Shown one piece after another: positions 55,024 to 64,000 of a DNA stretch of 64,000 nt. Source of the stretch: Sulfurimonas sp. RIFOXYD12_FULL_33_39 (GTDB lineage Bacteria > Campylobacterota > Campylobacteria > Campylobacterales > Sulfurimonadaceae); contig MICF01000007.1 in NCBI GenBank assembly GCA_001829785.1, positions 186,001 through 250,000 on the forward strand, read 5' to 3'. Below the pieces are notes generated by a model that made no database searches, had not been told where the DNA came from, and saw only the letters and a program-made list of their open reading frames with translations. Made by a program: the position numbers and the translations under genes. How positions within the stretch are numbered: position 1 is the stretch's first letter; each line of letters begins with the position of its first letter.

Positions 55024-55518
55024 TTATAACCAAATAGACAAAAACTGCTCTTGCAAATCATTTTCATCCACTATTATATCTATCATCTCTCTTACTGCTG
55101 CTTCTCCACCGTTACATGTAAGAGTAGTATTGACAAGTTCTCTAATCTCTTTTACGCCATCTTTTGGAGTAAAACTTCTGCCGACTTTGCTTAGCATTTT
55201 ATAATCATTTAAATCATCCCCTATTGCGGCAACTTCATGATATTTAATTTCAAGCGAATCAATAAGCTCATTTAATACTTTTTCTTTCTCTTTAACACCC
55301 TGAAACAAAAATTTTATGCCTAACTCTTTAGCTCTTTTTTCAACTATCTTGGAGTTTCTGCCCGTTATAATAGCGACATGTCTGCCCATCTTTACCCACG
55401 AGCTTATGGCAAGACCGTCTTTTACGTTAAAGTTTTTAGTCTCTTCCCCTGTCGATGAATATATAATTTTTCCATCGGTTAGGCAACCGTCAACATCAAG
55501 TACTATTAACTTAATCAC
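55024..55518 (-). CDS. kdsC: KDO-8-phosphate phosphatase
   Basis: HAD enzyme that dephosphorylates KDO-8-P for LPS core. 164 residues with LDVDGCLTDGKI (nucleophile Asp), TGRNSKIVEKRAKELG and GDDLNDYKML. Overlaps hisB by four bases. Confidence 0.93.
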   Translation of the reverse strand: MIKLIVLDVDGCLTDGKIIYSSTGEETKNFNVKDGLAISSWVKMGRHVAIITGRNSKIVEKRAKELGIKFLFQGVKEKEKVLNELIDSLEIKYHEVAAIGDDLNDYKMLSKVGRSFTPKDGVKEIRELVNTTLTCNGGEAAVREMIDIIVDENDLQEQFLSIWL

Positions 55519-56087
55519 AAAACATCTTTTGTGCTTGGAATACCGACTCTTTCGTTTTTTTGTGTTGCACGACGAATTGCAACGCCAAGTGATTTAAAAG
55601 CAGCCTCTATTATGTGATGTCTATTTTTGCCTCTAAGCGCTACAATATGTGTACTAATTTTTGCATTTAAGACAAAAGCTTTAAAAAATTCTTCTACAAG
55701 TTCAGTATCAAATGTCCCTACTTTTCCTCTGACATCAACTTCATAAACCAAATACGGGCGGTTACTTAAATCTAAATCACAACTTACACAAGCCTCATCC
55801 ATTACAATGTTTGCACTTCCAAAGCGCTCCATTTTCTCTACCGGATATATAGCTTCAGCTAGAAGAGAACCTAAAACTATACCTATGTCTTCTACGCTAT
55901 GATGGTCATCAATGTGCGTATCTCCGCTACATGTTATATTTAAATCAATCAAAGAGTGTTTCGAAAAACTCTCTAACATATGGTCTAAGAATCCAACACC
56001 AGTATTTATTTTACTTTTGCCCGTTCCATAAAGAGAGAGGGAAATTGTTATATCTGTTTCTTTTGTTTTTCTGCTTTTGCTAATCAT
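55515..56087 (-). CDS. hisB: Imidazoleglycerol-phosphate dehydratase
   Basis: 190 residues, single-function HisB of histidine synthesis. DHHSVEDIGIVLG and RHIIEAAFKSLGVAIRRA-type stretches with metal-binding His motifs are present (GKNRHHIIEAAFKSLG). It sits inside an envelope gene cluster, which is common in this phylum. Confidence 0.95.
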   Translation of the reverse strand: MISKSRKTKETDITISLSLYGTGKSKINTGVGFLDHMLESFSKHSLIDLNITCSGDTHIDDHHSVEDIGIVLGSLLAEAIYPVEKMERFGSANIVMDEACVSCDLDLSNRPYLVYEVDVRGKVGTFDTELVEEFFKAFVLNAKISTHIVALRGKNRHHIIEAAFKSLGVAIRRATQKNERVGIPSTKDVL

Positions 56088-56089
56088 TT

Positions 56090-56902
56090 TTAATCCTCTC
56101 TTACGATAAACGAATCTCTAAAATTTCCAAGTGATCTATAATCTCTTGCTTCTTGTTCACTTTTAAACCCTTTTAGCCACACTTTAAACATTCTGCCGTT
56201 TTGTGTTTGTATATCTTTTATAATAGTTTTATAACCGTCTGTATCATTATATTTTTTTTGAGTAGCCATTGCCCCCTCGATTTTACTAAAAGATGCAATC
56301 TGAATAGCAAACCCGTCTATTGTTTGATTCTTAGGCGACTCGTCTAACTCCTTTTGTGAAGGAATATGTTTTTCTCCTTTAACATAAAAACCTAGAACTT
56401 CTACCTTTACGGGTGCTGTTCCTACACCAATCATATTTATTTTACGAGCTGCCGTATTTGATAAATCAATAATCCTTGTATCTATAAACGGACCCCTGTC
56501 GTTTATTCTAACAACAGTGCTTAACCCATTTGATTGATTAGTTACCTTGACAATGGTATTCATAGGTAAAGTTTTATGTGCAGCAGTCATATCATACATG
56601 TTATATGTTTCACCGTTAGAAGTTGATTTACCGTGAAAATCTGGGCCATACCAACTTGCATTTCCTTGAAACTCATCTCCTACACTTACAATAGTAGGAT
56701 AGTATTTTATACCTCTAATAACGTACGGTCTCATTGTAGGATGTGAATAGTCTTTTTTAGCTATAACAGAACTATGTGAATCACTATCTTCAGAGTAAGT
56801 ATCCGTATTTCCAAAATCGACATACGGTCTCTTTGCTACAGAACTACATCCTGTAGATAAAACAATAGCAGAAATAGTGAAAAAAATATAAAATTTATTC
56901 AT
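56090..56902 (-). CDS. rlpA: RlpA-like septal lipoprotein
   Basis: 270 residues with lipobox STGC (Cys about 19), a double-psi beta-barrel (ASWYGPDFHGKSTSNGETYN; RINDRGPFIDTRIIDLS), and a C-terminal SPOR domain (FAIQIASFSKIEGAMATQKK) that binds denuded peptidoglycan. Overlaps the mltD-like gene by eight bases, so the two lytic enzymes may act together. Confidence 0.93.
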   Translation of the reverse strand: MNKFYIFFTISAIVLSTGCSSVAKRPYVDFGNTDTYSEDSDSHSSVIAKKDYSHPTMRPYVIRGIKYYPTIVSVGDEFQGNASWYGPDFHGKSTSNGETYNMYDMTAAHKTLPMNTIVKVTNQSNGLSTVVRINDRGPFIDTRIIDLSNTAARKINMIGVGTAPVKVEVLGFYVKGEKHIPSQKELDESPKNQTIDGFAIQIASFSKIEGAMATQKKYNDTDGYKTIIKDIQTQNGRMFKVWLKGFKSEQEARDYRSLGNFRDSFIVRED

Positions 56903-58121
56903 ATAATTTTAGCCTTTCGCCCTCTTTAATGATGCTACCCTCAATTTTATTATTAAGTTGTATATTTTTAATAGTAACTTGATGCGTTTTTGCAATAGAC
57001 TTTAAAGTATCGCCTTTTTTTACTACATGATAAGACTCATTATCTATTTTCTTAATATCAATCTTGTCATATATCGGAATAATTAACTTTTGATTTAAAC
57101 TTAGTCTAGCGCTTTTAAGGGTATTAAAATCCATAATCACTTTGCTTGAAACATGATATTTTCTACCTATATCAAAAAGATTATCGCCTCTTTGAACTAT
57201 ATGCACTTTATAAATATTTTTAATTTTATCTTCAAAATATTTCTGCTTAAACTCAGAAAGTTTAATATACGGTATGTATATATCATAAGATTTTAAATAG
57301 GGTGGAGCAAAATCATATTTTAAATGTCTATTTAATTTTTGCAGCTCTTCATGAGGAATTCCTATTAGTTTAGAAACTCTCTTAAGCGATTCACCACTAG
57401 GAACTTTAACAGTAGAAACAGAATATGCATTCGCCCTGTTTAAAAGATGTTCATATTCGCTCTTTAGCAAGAACTGTTCATCATTGCCCATTATTGCCAG
57501 AGCTACAATTTTTCTAATATATAACCTGCTCTCTTTAGGAATATATTTCTTTTGTGAATCCAATAAAACATTTAACTCATCGCTGTTTGCATCTTTTATG
57601 GCTTTACTTAACCTTCCGCTGCCGCAATTATATGCGATAACCGCTAAATACCACTTACCGAATTTATTATGAAGCTCACGTAGATATTTTGCAGCTGCTT
57701 CCGTTGATTTTATAAAATCTCTTCTCTCATCAACGTATTTATCAATTCTAAGTCCATATAACTTTGCCGTATCCGGTATAAATTGCCATAAGCCAGAAGC
57801 ACGTTTAACAGAATAAGCTTTTGTTGAAAATTGCGACTCTGCCATTGCAAGAAAAAGAAATTCAGGCGGGACTCCGTTGCTTGATAAAATACTTTTAATA
57901 GCCGGAATAAAAAGATGAGCATCGTCCATAGCTTGAAAGAAACGTTCATCTTTATAAATCGCTGTATTGCTATTTTTCATTTGATTCATAAGCTCATCGT
58001 ATAAAAACGATGCTTCTATATCAAAAGACTCTAAAATGGCTATTTCTTTATTGTGATTTGGGGTGCGTGTGAGATTTGCGCTAAGCAAAAATGGTAATAA
58101 AAATAATAATATATATTTCAA
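56895..58121 (-). CDS. mltD: MltD-like lytic transglycosylase with LysM domains
   Basis: 408 residues: signal peptide, an SLT domain with catalytic Glu in FLAMAESQFSTKAYS and SGLWQFIPDTAKLYGL, a glycine-rich AYNCGSGRLSKAI, then two clear LysM repeats near the C terminus (VQRGDNLFDIGRKYHVSSK; VKKGDTLKSIAKTHQ). Cuts peptidoglycan in the periplasm. Similar in plan to E. coli MltD. Confidence 0.93.
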   Translation of the reverse strand: MKYILLFLLPFLLSANLTRTPNHNKEIAILESFDIEASFLYDELMNQMKNSNTAIYKDERFFQAMDDAHLFIPAIKSILSSNGVPPEFLFLAMAESQFSTKAYSVKRASGLWQFIPDTAKLYGLRIDKYVDERRDFIKSTEAAAKYLRELHNKFGKWYLAVIAYNCGSGRLSKAIKDANSDELNVLLDSQKKYIPKESRLYIRKIVALAIMGNDEQFLLKSEYEHLLNRANAYSVSTVKVPSGESLKRVSKLIGIPHEELQKLNRHLKYDFAPPYLKSYDIYIPYIKLSEFKQKYFEDKIKNIYKVHIVQRGDNLFDIGRKYHVSSKVIMDFNTLKSARLSLNQKLIIPIYDKIDIKKIDNESYHVVKKGDTLKSIAKTHQVTIKNIQLNNKIEGSIIKEGERLKLYE

Positions 58122-58198
58122 AATGACAGCTCTTATATTAAATTTAAAGCCTTAATTCTATCTAAATTAACATTAAACATAGTGCAATATTACTAATA

Positions 58199-58975
58199 TT
58201 AAGAAATATCAAAGAGGGTAAAAGCATTTTTTGTAGTTAAATTTTCTAAATTTTCTAGTGGAATTCCTAAAAGTTCAGACATTTTTTTAGCAACAAAAGT
58301 AGTATAAAGTGGCTCGTTTCTCTCTCCTCTGTGGGGCATAGGAGTCAAATAAGGAGCATCTGTTTCAATAAGAAGTTTTTCAAGTGGGATTTTTGGTAAC
58401 ACATGCAGAAGTTTTTTTGCATTCTTAAATGTCAGCACTCCTCCTATACCGAAGTAAAAACCTTCATTTGCCAAACTTAGCAGCTCTTCATCGGCATTAT
58501 AGCAGTGCAGAACTCCGCCCACTTCTTTGGCATTATGTTTTAAAAGAAGCTCCTTAGAGTCTCTTGAAGCATCTCTAATGTGTACTATTAAAGGTTTTTT
58601 ATACTTTTTGGCAAGTTCTATTTGAGCAATAAAAATCTCTTTTTGTCTTATTTTTTCTATCTCTTTCTCTTCCGACGTGCCTTCAAGCCTAAAATAATCA
58701 AGTCCGCACTCACCTATTGCAACACATTTTTCATGCTTTACATTTTTTTCAAAATCCTCCATATTGAATAAATCCATATCATAAGGATGTACACCAACTG
58801 CAAAGTAAACATCACTGTTACTTTCTGCTATCATAATTGCTCTCTCAAGATTCGCAGGGTCTGCACCTGGAATTATAAAACGCTTTACACCGCCCTTCCT
58901 TGCTCTGTTTAAAACTTCATCCAAATCATTAATATATCTATTATCATCAAGATGTACATGTGTGTCAATTATCAT
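58199..58975 (-). CDS. tatD: TatD-family metal-dependent hydrolase
   Basis: 258 residues with IIDTHVHLDDNRYI, GECGLDYFR, PLIVHIRDASRDS, LLIETDAPYL and PMPHRGERNEP, the metal-site set of TatD DNases. 20 bases after recN. Likely a 3'-5' exonuclease in DNA repair. Confidence 0.94.
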   Translation of the reverse strand: MIIDTHVHLDDNRYINDLDEVLNRARKGGVKRFIIPGADPANLERAIMIAESNSDVYFAVGVHPYDMDLFNMEDFEKNVKHEKCVAIGECGLDYFRLEGTSEEKEIEKIRQKEIFIAQIELAKKYKKPLIVHIRDASRDSKELLLKHNAKEVGGVLHCYNADEELLSLANEGFYFGIGGVLTFKNAKKLLHVLPKIPLEKLLIETDAPYLTPMPHRGERNEPLYTTFVAKKMSELLGIPLENLENLTTKNAFTLFDIS

Positions 58976-58995
58976 TCTAAACTCTCTCTCTTTAC

Positions 58996-60534
58996 TTATT
59001 TTGCATGTAAACTTAGTAGTTCTTTTGCAAACTTTTTAGCCTCTATTGTTATATTTTCACCGCTTATGATTCTTGCTATCTCATCCACTCTATCATAAAA
59101 GTCAAGTTCTTTTACATGTGATTCTTCGCCGCTCTTAAAAACTAAAAAATGCTGATTGCCCATAGATGTGAGCTGTGGCTGATGTGAGATTACAAATATC
59201 TGAAAATGCTCTGAGAGCTGTTTTAGTACTTTAGCAACACTCATCGACTCCTCACCGCTCAAATTTGCATCTATCTCATCAAGCATCAATACACCGCCGC
59301 CTTTATTCATAAACTCAGATTTCAGAGCTAAAATAGCCAATCTTAGCCTATTAAACTCTCCTGTACTTACTTTTTGCAAATCGGTAGAGTTTAGTTTTAA
59401 AGAGATTTCATCTTTTCCAAAAAGCCCATACTCCGTCTCATATATCTCTACTTGAGCATCTCTTAAATATAACTCTTTTAGATATCTGTTTAAATCATCT
59501 TTAAACTCTTTTATCTCTGCATGTCTAAGTCTGCTGAGCTTTTCTGAAAAATCTTTTACTTTTTTATACAAAGCGGCTTCTCTTGATTCCAAATCACCTT
59601 TTGTTATCTCAATATTTTCATACTTTTGAAGCTCTTGCATCTTTTGTTGCTTATAGTTTAGAGCATCTTCTATACTTCCGTATCTTCTCTTTATATCGCT
59701 AAGTTCTTCAATACGATTTAAAACATCCTCAACGTTTACTTCCTCAAGCATGCTGAATCTCTCTTCAGCACTCTCCATAATCGCCCTGAGTTCATTCATG
59801 CAGTCGCTAAAAAATGAGCTCTCAATATTTAATAAATCTAAAGCATTAAAAACAGTATGCTCATATTCAAAAATAGAACTTGCTGCAGATATACTACCAA
59901 CTGCTTTTTCTTTTTTGGAAAGCTCTTTTTTTATCTCCAAAAGCTCTACATCTTCGGATATTTTAGGATTTATATCTTCTATTTTTTTTATTTCAAACGC
60001 TGCAAATTCTTTTAACTCAACTACTCTTTTTTGTTCATCTTCTATGGCTAAAAGTTCCTTTTTGACCTTTTTATGTTCTAAAAAAGCTTCTTTATAGTCG
60101 ATTTTTAATTTATTTATATCTGGATTTTGTTTCTCAATCCTGTTATCCAAAATAGAGAGCAGATTTTCATTTTCAAAATCACTGAAATCTCTTAAAGATA
60201 GATGTCTTAAGTAGTTTGAAGATAACTCACTCATAACTTTTCTAGATATGCTTTGGTTATTTATAAAGTATCTTGATTTCTCTTTTTTTATCTGCTTAAA
60301 AACATTTATATCATCACTCTCTATGCCATGTTCTTCGGCATTTAACTCCCAAGCTACACTTGACTCACAAAGCGTTGCATCACATGAAGTTGTACCGAAT
60401 GAAGATAAAATAGAGTTCATCAAAATAGATTTACCGCTTCCGCTAGGTCCGGTAAATACGACAAGCCCACATTTAAGATCAAGCTCAACCTCTTTAAAGC
60501 TAAGATAATCTTTTAAGTAAAATCTCTCTATCAT
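58996..60534 (-). CDS. recN: DNA repair ATPase RecN
   Basis: SMC-like protein for double-strand break repair. 512 residues, somewhat shorter than E. coli RecN. Walker A GPSGSGKSIL, long coiled-coil arms, the signature STGEFNRLRLAILALKSE and Walker B MLDEIDANLSGEE, ending with FVISHQPQL. Starts well separated from the + strand gene at 60652. Confidence 0.94.
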   Translation of the reverse strand: MIERFYLKDYLSFKEVELDLKCGLVVFTGPSGSGKSILMNSILSSFGTTSCDATLCESSVAWELNAEEHGIESDDINVFKQIKKEKSRYFINNQSISRKVMSELSSNYLRHLSLRDFSDFENENLLSILDNRIEKQNPDINKLKIDYKEAFLEHKKVKKELLAIEDEQKRVVELKEFAAFEIKKIEDINPKISEDVELLEIKKELSKKEKAVGSISAASSIFEYEHTVFNALDLLNIESSFFSDCMNELRAIMESAEERFSMLEEVNVEDVLNRIEELSDIKRRYGSIEDALNYKQQKMQELQKYENIEITKGDLESREAALYKKVKDFSEKLSRLRHAEIKEFKDDLNRYLKELYLRDAQVEIYETEYGLFGKDEISLKLNSTDLQKVSTGEFNRLRLAILALKSEFMNKGGGVLMLDEIDANLSGEESMSVAKVLKQLSEHFQIFVISHQPQLTSMGNQHFLVFKSGEESHVKELDFYDRVDEIARIISGENITIEAKKFAKELLSLHAK

Positions 60535-60651
60535 CTATCTACCTTGTAAAATATTTTCAGATTATACTTGTTTATTGTTAAAAAATTAAATGATATCTCT
60601 TTAACGATTTAGCTATAATATGTAAAACAGCAAAATATATAGGTGTTTAGT

Positions 60652-60858
60652 ATGAAAATAAAACTCTGTAAAAATTATCCTAAAAAAAACAAACTTGTAA
60701 AAAAACTTACTTTAAATTATCCGAGTGCTGAGATTAAGGTAAAATCATGTATCGGAATGTGCAAATACTGTAAATTAATGCCTACGGCTATCATTGATGG
60801 CAAAAAAGTCAAAAAGAAAAGTATTAAAAAGTTTATAAAAGCTCTACATGTAAAATAG
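60652..60858 (+). CDS. Small thioredoxin-like DUF1450 (YuzB)-like protein
   Basis: 68 residues from the ATG giving MKIKLCKNYPKK; an ATG three codons upstream is also possible. KSCIGMCKYCKLMPTAIIDG resembles YuzB-type proteins (C-x-G-x-C-x-x-C followed by a hydrophobic strand). Very basic. Function unknown. Converges on nadK. Confidence 0.65.
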   Translation: MKIKLCKNYPKKNKLVKKLTLNYPSAEIKVKSCIGMCKYCKLMPTAIIDGKKVKKKSIKKFIKALHVK

Positions 60859-60862
60859 AGCC

Positions 60863-61717
60863 TTATTCACCCCATCTTAATTTCTCTTTTAGTACATCAA
60901 AGTAGTTGTACTCCTCTTTATGTATCAGCTTGATTGTTTTTTGAGCCAGTTTTATATGTACGCTCTCGCCGAGTTCAAGCTCGTGCATATCTTGCCCGTC
61001 AATAATTATTAAAGCTCTCTCTTCAGATGTTTTCATCTCTATTGCATATTTCCCTGGAAGCACTACCGGTCGCTGTGTCAAAGAGTGAGGGCATATCGGA
61101 GTAAGTGCAAATACGTTTGACATCGGGAAAAGTACCGGTCCGCCTGCCGATAGATTATAAGCGGTAGAGCCTGTCGGAGTAGAAACTATTACGCCGTCAC
61201 CGTAGTATGTATTAAAAGAACGAGAATCAATCAAAGTCTCTATATGTATCATATTTGTAACTCTTGTACGGGTTAAGACTATATCGTTAAAAGCGTAGTA
61301 TTTTACCTCTTTAGAATTTTTTATTACCGTTGCTTCAAGAACCGCTCTCTCATCAATTTTATACTGATTTTTAATTATTTTTTGAACAAAAGAGTCAAGC
61401 TCATCAAGCGACAAATCAGCCAAAAAGCCTAGATTTCCTGCATGAACGCCAAGTATAGGAATATCAAAATCAAACGATCTTCTAACGGTAGATATAAGCG
61501 TGCCGTCACCGCCGAAACTGACCAAAAAATCGCACTCTTTGCATATCTTCTCAAAACTCTCGCCGTTCATATCAATCATAAGCGCGCTTTTACTCTCAAG
61601 CAAAACTTCTATGTCGTAATCTCTAAAAATTTTTTCTAATTTTATATAGCCATCTTTTAGTTCAGGGGTTGATGGTCTTAAAACTACACCGATTTTTTTT
61701 ACTATTTTACTATTCAA
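60863..61717 (-). CDS. nadK: NAD kinase
   Basis: 284 residues with the GGDGTLIST motif, LGVHAGNLGFLADL, and GDGVIVSTPTGSTAYNLSAG. Makes NADP, which the monomeric Icd of this window would use. The lone gene ends the minus-strand block. Confidence 0.95.
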   Translation of the reverse strand: MNSKIVKKIGVVLRPSTPELKDGYIKLEKIFRDYDIEVLLESKSALMIDMNGESFEKICKECDFLVSFGGDGTLISTVRRSFDFDIPILGVHAGNLGFLADLSLDELDSFVQKIIKNQYKIDERAVLEATVIKNSKEVKYYAFNDIVLTRTRVTNMIHIETLIDSRSFNTYYGDGVIVSTPTGSTAYNLSAGGPVLFPMSNVFALTPICPHSLTQRPVVLPGKYAIEMKTSEERALIIIDGQDMHELELGESVHIKLAQKTIKLIHKEEYNYFDVLKEKLRWGE

Positions 61718-61850
61718 ATTAGCTCTTTATAAAATTTTTTTCTAAATTATACACTCTTGATATTAAAAATCAAATGGACAATTACTTAAGCTTAAATAAT
61801 ATACAATATTTTTCTATTAGATGATTTCAGTATAAACCAAGGAGTTTAGC

Positions 61851-62462
61851 ATGAAAGTATTAGTCGTTTATTATTCAATGTACGGACATGTACATAAAAT
61901 GGTAGAAGAAGCAGCAAACGGTGTACGCTCGGTTGATGGTGTTGAAGCAGTTATTCGCAGAGTTCCGGAGACTCTATCCGATGAAATTTTAGAAAAAATG
62001 GGCGCTACCGAGGCTCAAAAACAACAAGCAAATATTCCTATATGCACATTGGACGAACTAAGTGAAGCAGATGCCGTTATCTTTGGAACACCTACACGCT
62101 TTGGCAACATGTGCGGACAGATGAGGCAATTTCTTGATGCTACTGGAGGACTATGGATGAAGGGTTCTTTAGTGGGCAAAGTCGGAAGCGTTATTACTAG
62201 TTCAAATACACAACACGGCGGACAAGAATCTACTATTCTTAGTTTTCACACTACACTGCTTCACCACGGTATGGTTATTGTAGGTTTACCTTATACATTT
62301 CAAGGGCAGATGAGCATGGATAGTATAACAGGCTGTTCTCCTTACGGTGCATCTACTATTGCAGGCGGCAACGGAAGTCGAATCCCAAGTGAAAATGAGC
62401 TTGCAGGCGCACGTTTTCAAGGCGAACATGTTGCACGTATTGCAAAAAAACTTATGGCATAA
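61851..62462 (+). CDS. wrbA: NAD(P)H:quinone oxidoreductase WrbA
   Basis: 203 residues with a flavodoxin fold: [16 protein letters not shown] (FMN phosphate loop), [19 protein letters not shown] and the [17 protein letters not shown] end that is typical of WrbA. Likely protects against oxidants or maintains quinones. AAGGAG precedes the ATG. Confidence 0.94.
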   Translation: MKVLVVYYSMYGHVHKMVEEAANGVRSVDGVEAVIRRVPETLSDEILEKMGATEAQKQQANIPICTLDELSEADAVIFGTPTRFGNMCGQMRQFLDATGGLWMKGSLVGKVGSVITSSNTQHGGQESTILSFHTTLLHHGMVIVGLPYTFQGQMSMDSITGCSPYGASTIAGGNGSRIPSENELAGARFQGEHVARIAKKLMA

Positions 62463-62492
62463 GTAAAAAAAATTATTTTAAAAAGAGGTATT

Positions 62493-62825
62493 ATGGCGTT
62501 TATAGAGGTAGATGAGAAAAATTTTGAGCAGGTGCTATCAAAGCAATTTGAAGAGAAAAAAACGGTTATATTAAAATTCGGTTCAGAGTTTTGCGATGCA
62601 TGCAGTGCACTTGGCTGGGAGCTTGAGGATATAGATAAATATTACGATAATATATCTACTCTTCTTATCGATTGTAACGATTCGCAAGGACTTGCAGAAA
62701 GTTACGACATCTATGGATTACCTACAATGATAATATATAAAGATGCACAAACAATGGTTTATAGGGGCGAAGGCGTCCTTTTATCTCAAGATATAAAAGA
62801 AATAATAGAGCAAACAATAATATAA
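62493..62825 (+). CDS. Thioredoxin-fold protein with CDAC active site
   Basis: 110 residues. FGSEFCDACSALGWELED is the thioredoxin C-x-x-C region, though with aspartate-alanine between the cysteines, and GLPTMIIYKD holds the cis-proline. No signal peptide, so cytoplasmic. AAGAGG precedes the ATG. Probably co-transcribed with wrbA (30-base gap). Confidence 0.85.
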   Translation: MAFIEVDEKNFEQVLSKQFEEKKTVILKFGSEFCDACSALGWELEDIDKYYDNISTLLIDCNDSQGLAESYDIYGLPTMIIYKDAQTMVYRGEGVLLSQDIKEIIEQTII

Positions 62826-62884
62826 TTAACCGATAAGCCAAGTTTGGATATAATCGGAAAAATTATTATCAGGACTCTATTTTT

Positions 62885-64000
62885 ATGAGAAGTCATTATT
62901 GTACAGATTTAAGTGAAGCAAATGTTGGACAAGATGTTGTTCTAACAGGTTGGGCGAACAGTTACCGTGATCACGGCGGGATTATTTTTATAGACTTAAG
63001 AGACAAAAGCGGTCTTATTCAACTTACATGTGATCCTGAAGAGAATCCATCGGCACATAAATCAGCTGATGGCGTACGTGACGAGTATGTTCTTATTGCT
63101 AAAGGAACAGTTCGTCACCGTGGGGAAGGTCTTGTAAATCCACGTCTTAAAACAGGTGCTATCGAAATTATCGTTAAAGAGCTTATTATTGAAAACAAAT
63201 CTGCTCCGATTCCTTTTATGATAGGCGATAAGAACGTAGGCGAAGAGACTAGACTAAAATATCGTTACCTAGAGTTAAGAGACCCTTCAATGTATGAAGC
63301 ATTTCGTCTTCGTTCAAAAGCGGCAATTGCAGCTAGAAATATTTTAGATAAAAATGGCTTCCTAGAAGTTGAAACTCCTATTTTAACAAAATCAACGCCA
63401 GAAGGTGCTAGAGACTATTTGGTTCCTTCTCGTGTTCATAACGGCGAGTTTTACGCTCTTCCTCAATCTCCTCAGCTTTTCAAACAGCTTTTAATGGTAG
63501 GCGGATTTGACAGATATTTTCAAATAGCAAAATGTTTCCGTGACGAAGATTTACGTGCAGATCGTCAGCCTGAATTTACTCAAATAGACGTTGAGATGAG
63601 CTTTTGTGATCAAGAAGATGTTATTAAAGTTGCGGAAGATTTGCTTGAAGCTATGTTTGGCGCATGTGGTATCGATGTTAAACCTCCGTTTAATCGTATC
63701 TCTTACAACAATGCTATGGAGTGGTACGGCTCTGATAAACCTGATTTGAGATATGATCTTAAAATGGTTGACGTTATTGATATTTTTGAGAGATGCGATA
63801 ATGAAATATTTACAAATATTGCTAAACAGCCGCATAAAAATCGTATTAAAGCTCTAAAAGTTCCAGGTGCAGACTTAGTATTTAGCAAACGTGAGATGAA
63901 AACATTCGAAGACTTTGTGCGTCAGTTCGGTGCTCACGGTCTTGGATATTTTCAAATGAAAGAAGACGGTCTTAAAGGTCCGCTTATCAAATTCTTCACA
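62885..64000 (+). CDS. aspS: Aspartyl-tRNA synthetase (5' part; gene runs off the window)
   Basis: 372 codons visible from the ATG at 62885 ([19 protein letters not shown]), open to the window edge. An OB-fold anticodon domain ([20 protein letters not shown]) precedes class II motif 2 ([20 protein letters not shown]) and the [20 protein letters not shown] stretch. In this phylum the enzyme is often non-discriminating and also charges tRNA-Asn. Confidence 0.96.
   Translation, partial: MRSHYCTDLSEANVGQDVVLTGWANSYRDHGGIIFIDLRDKSGLIQLTCDPEENPSAHKSADGVRDEYVLIAKGTVRHRGEGLVNPRLKTGAIEIIVKELIIENKSAPIPFMIGDKNVGEETRLKYRYLELRDPSMYEAFRLRSKAAIAARNILDKNGFLEVETPILTKSTPEGARDYLVPSRVHNGEFYALPQSPQLFKQLLMVGGFDRYFQIAKCFRDEDLRADRQPEFTQIDVEMSFCDQEDVIKVAEDLLEAMFGACGIDVKPPFNRISYNNAMEWYGSDKPDLRYDLKMVDVIDIFERCDNEIFTNIAKQPHKNRIKALKVPGADLVFSKREMKTFEDFVRQFGAHGLGYFQMKEDGLKGPLIKFFT

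Noticed and set aside
1-64000. CRISPR arrays, insertion sequences, rRNA operons, tmRNA
   Set aside because: No regularly spaced repeats of CRISPR type, no transposase motifs with terminal repeats, and no rRNA or tmRNA signatures were seen.

Overview
The window is a low-GC chromosome segment from a free-living, chemolithotrophic Campylobacterota (Epsilonproteobacteria) of Sulfurimonas type. This rests on the gene content and protein style: the oorDABC 2-oxoglutarate:acceptor oxidoreductase, a monomeric NADP isocitrate dehydrogenase, the AcnB/MDH/FumC/SucCD set of an (often reductive) TCA cycle, class I FBPase, frequent TTG starts and AAGGA ribosome sites. No taxonomic search was possible.

Layout. 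1-15.5 kb: end of ftsK, a small companion gene, acnB, a membrane diguanylate cyclase, then envelope biogenesis (lolA, secA, a Lol-type permease, a giant AsmA-like protein, mltG). 15.6-25.6 kb: a TCA block icd-mdh-fumC-sucC-sucD-oorDABC, all on the + strand. 25.6-26.75 kb: a tetR regulator, four evenly spaced operator-like palindromes, and the RNase P RNA gene. 26,876-37,505: a ~10.6 kb provirus between 22-bp direct repeats. 37.5-50.8 kb: an odd response regulator, tRNA-Glu-gltX, mobB, fbp, metG, a TRAP binding protein, queC, ybeY and others. 50.8-61.7 kb: a minus-strand block for the cell envelope (PBP2, MreD-like protein, LptA/LptC, KdsC, RlpA, MltD) plus engB, hisB, tatD, recN and nadK. 61.8-64 kb: wrbA, a thioredoxin-like gene and the start of aspS.

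The exciting region is the 10.6 kb element. It encodes a PM2-type (corticovirus/autolykivirus-like) double-jelly-roll capsid protein, a FtsK/HerA-type packaging ATPase, a run of small single-span membrane proteins (several under 50 codons), a spike built from tail-fibre-like modules with a putative chaperone, a membrane-anchored transglycosylase-like lysin, a phospholipase-A2-like Cys/His/Asp protein, a winged-helix replication or regulatory protein, a ribbon-helix-helix regulator and a RelE-like toxin operon. Its length matches PM2-like genomes. No recombinase gene is visible. The right repeat reads into a XerD-arm-like sequence, so capture by the host XerCD/dif system is a reasonable hypothesis. 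Virion genes all lie on the minus strand in tight, often overlapping order. They appear to be controlled by a shared CGTTTAA-type motif and by two near-identical leaders, one before the membrane-protein/ATPase unit and one before the capsid unit.

All statements come from reading the sequence and remembered family features. Family names without a search are inferences, and confidence values reflect that.
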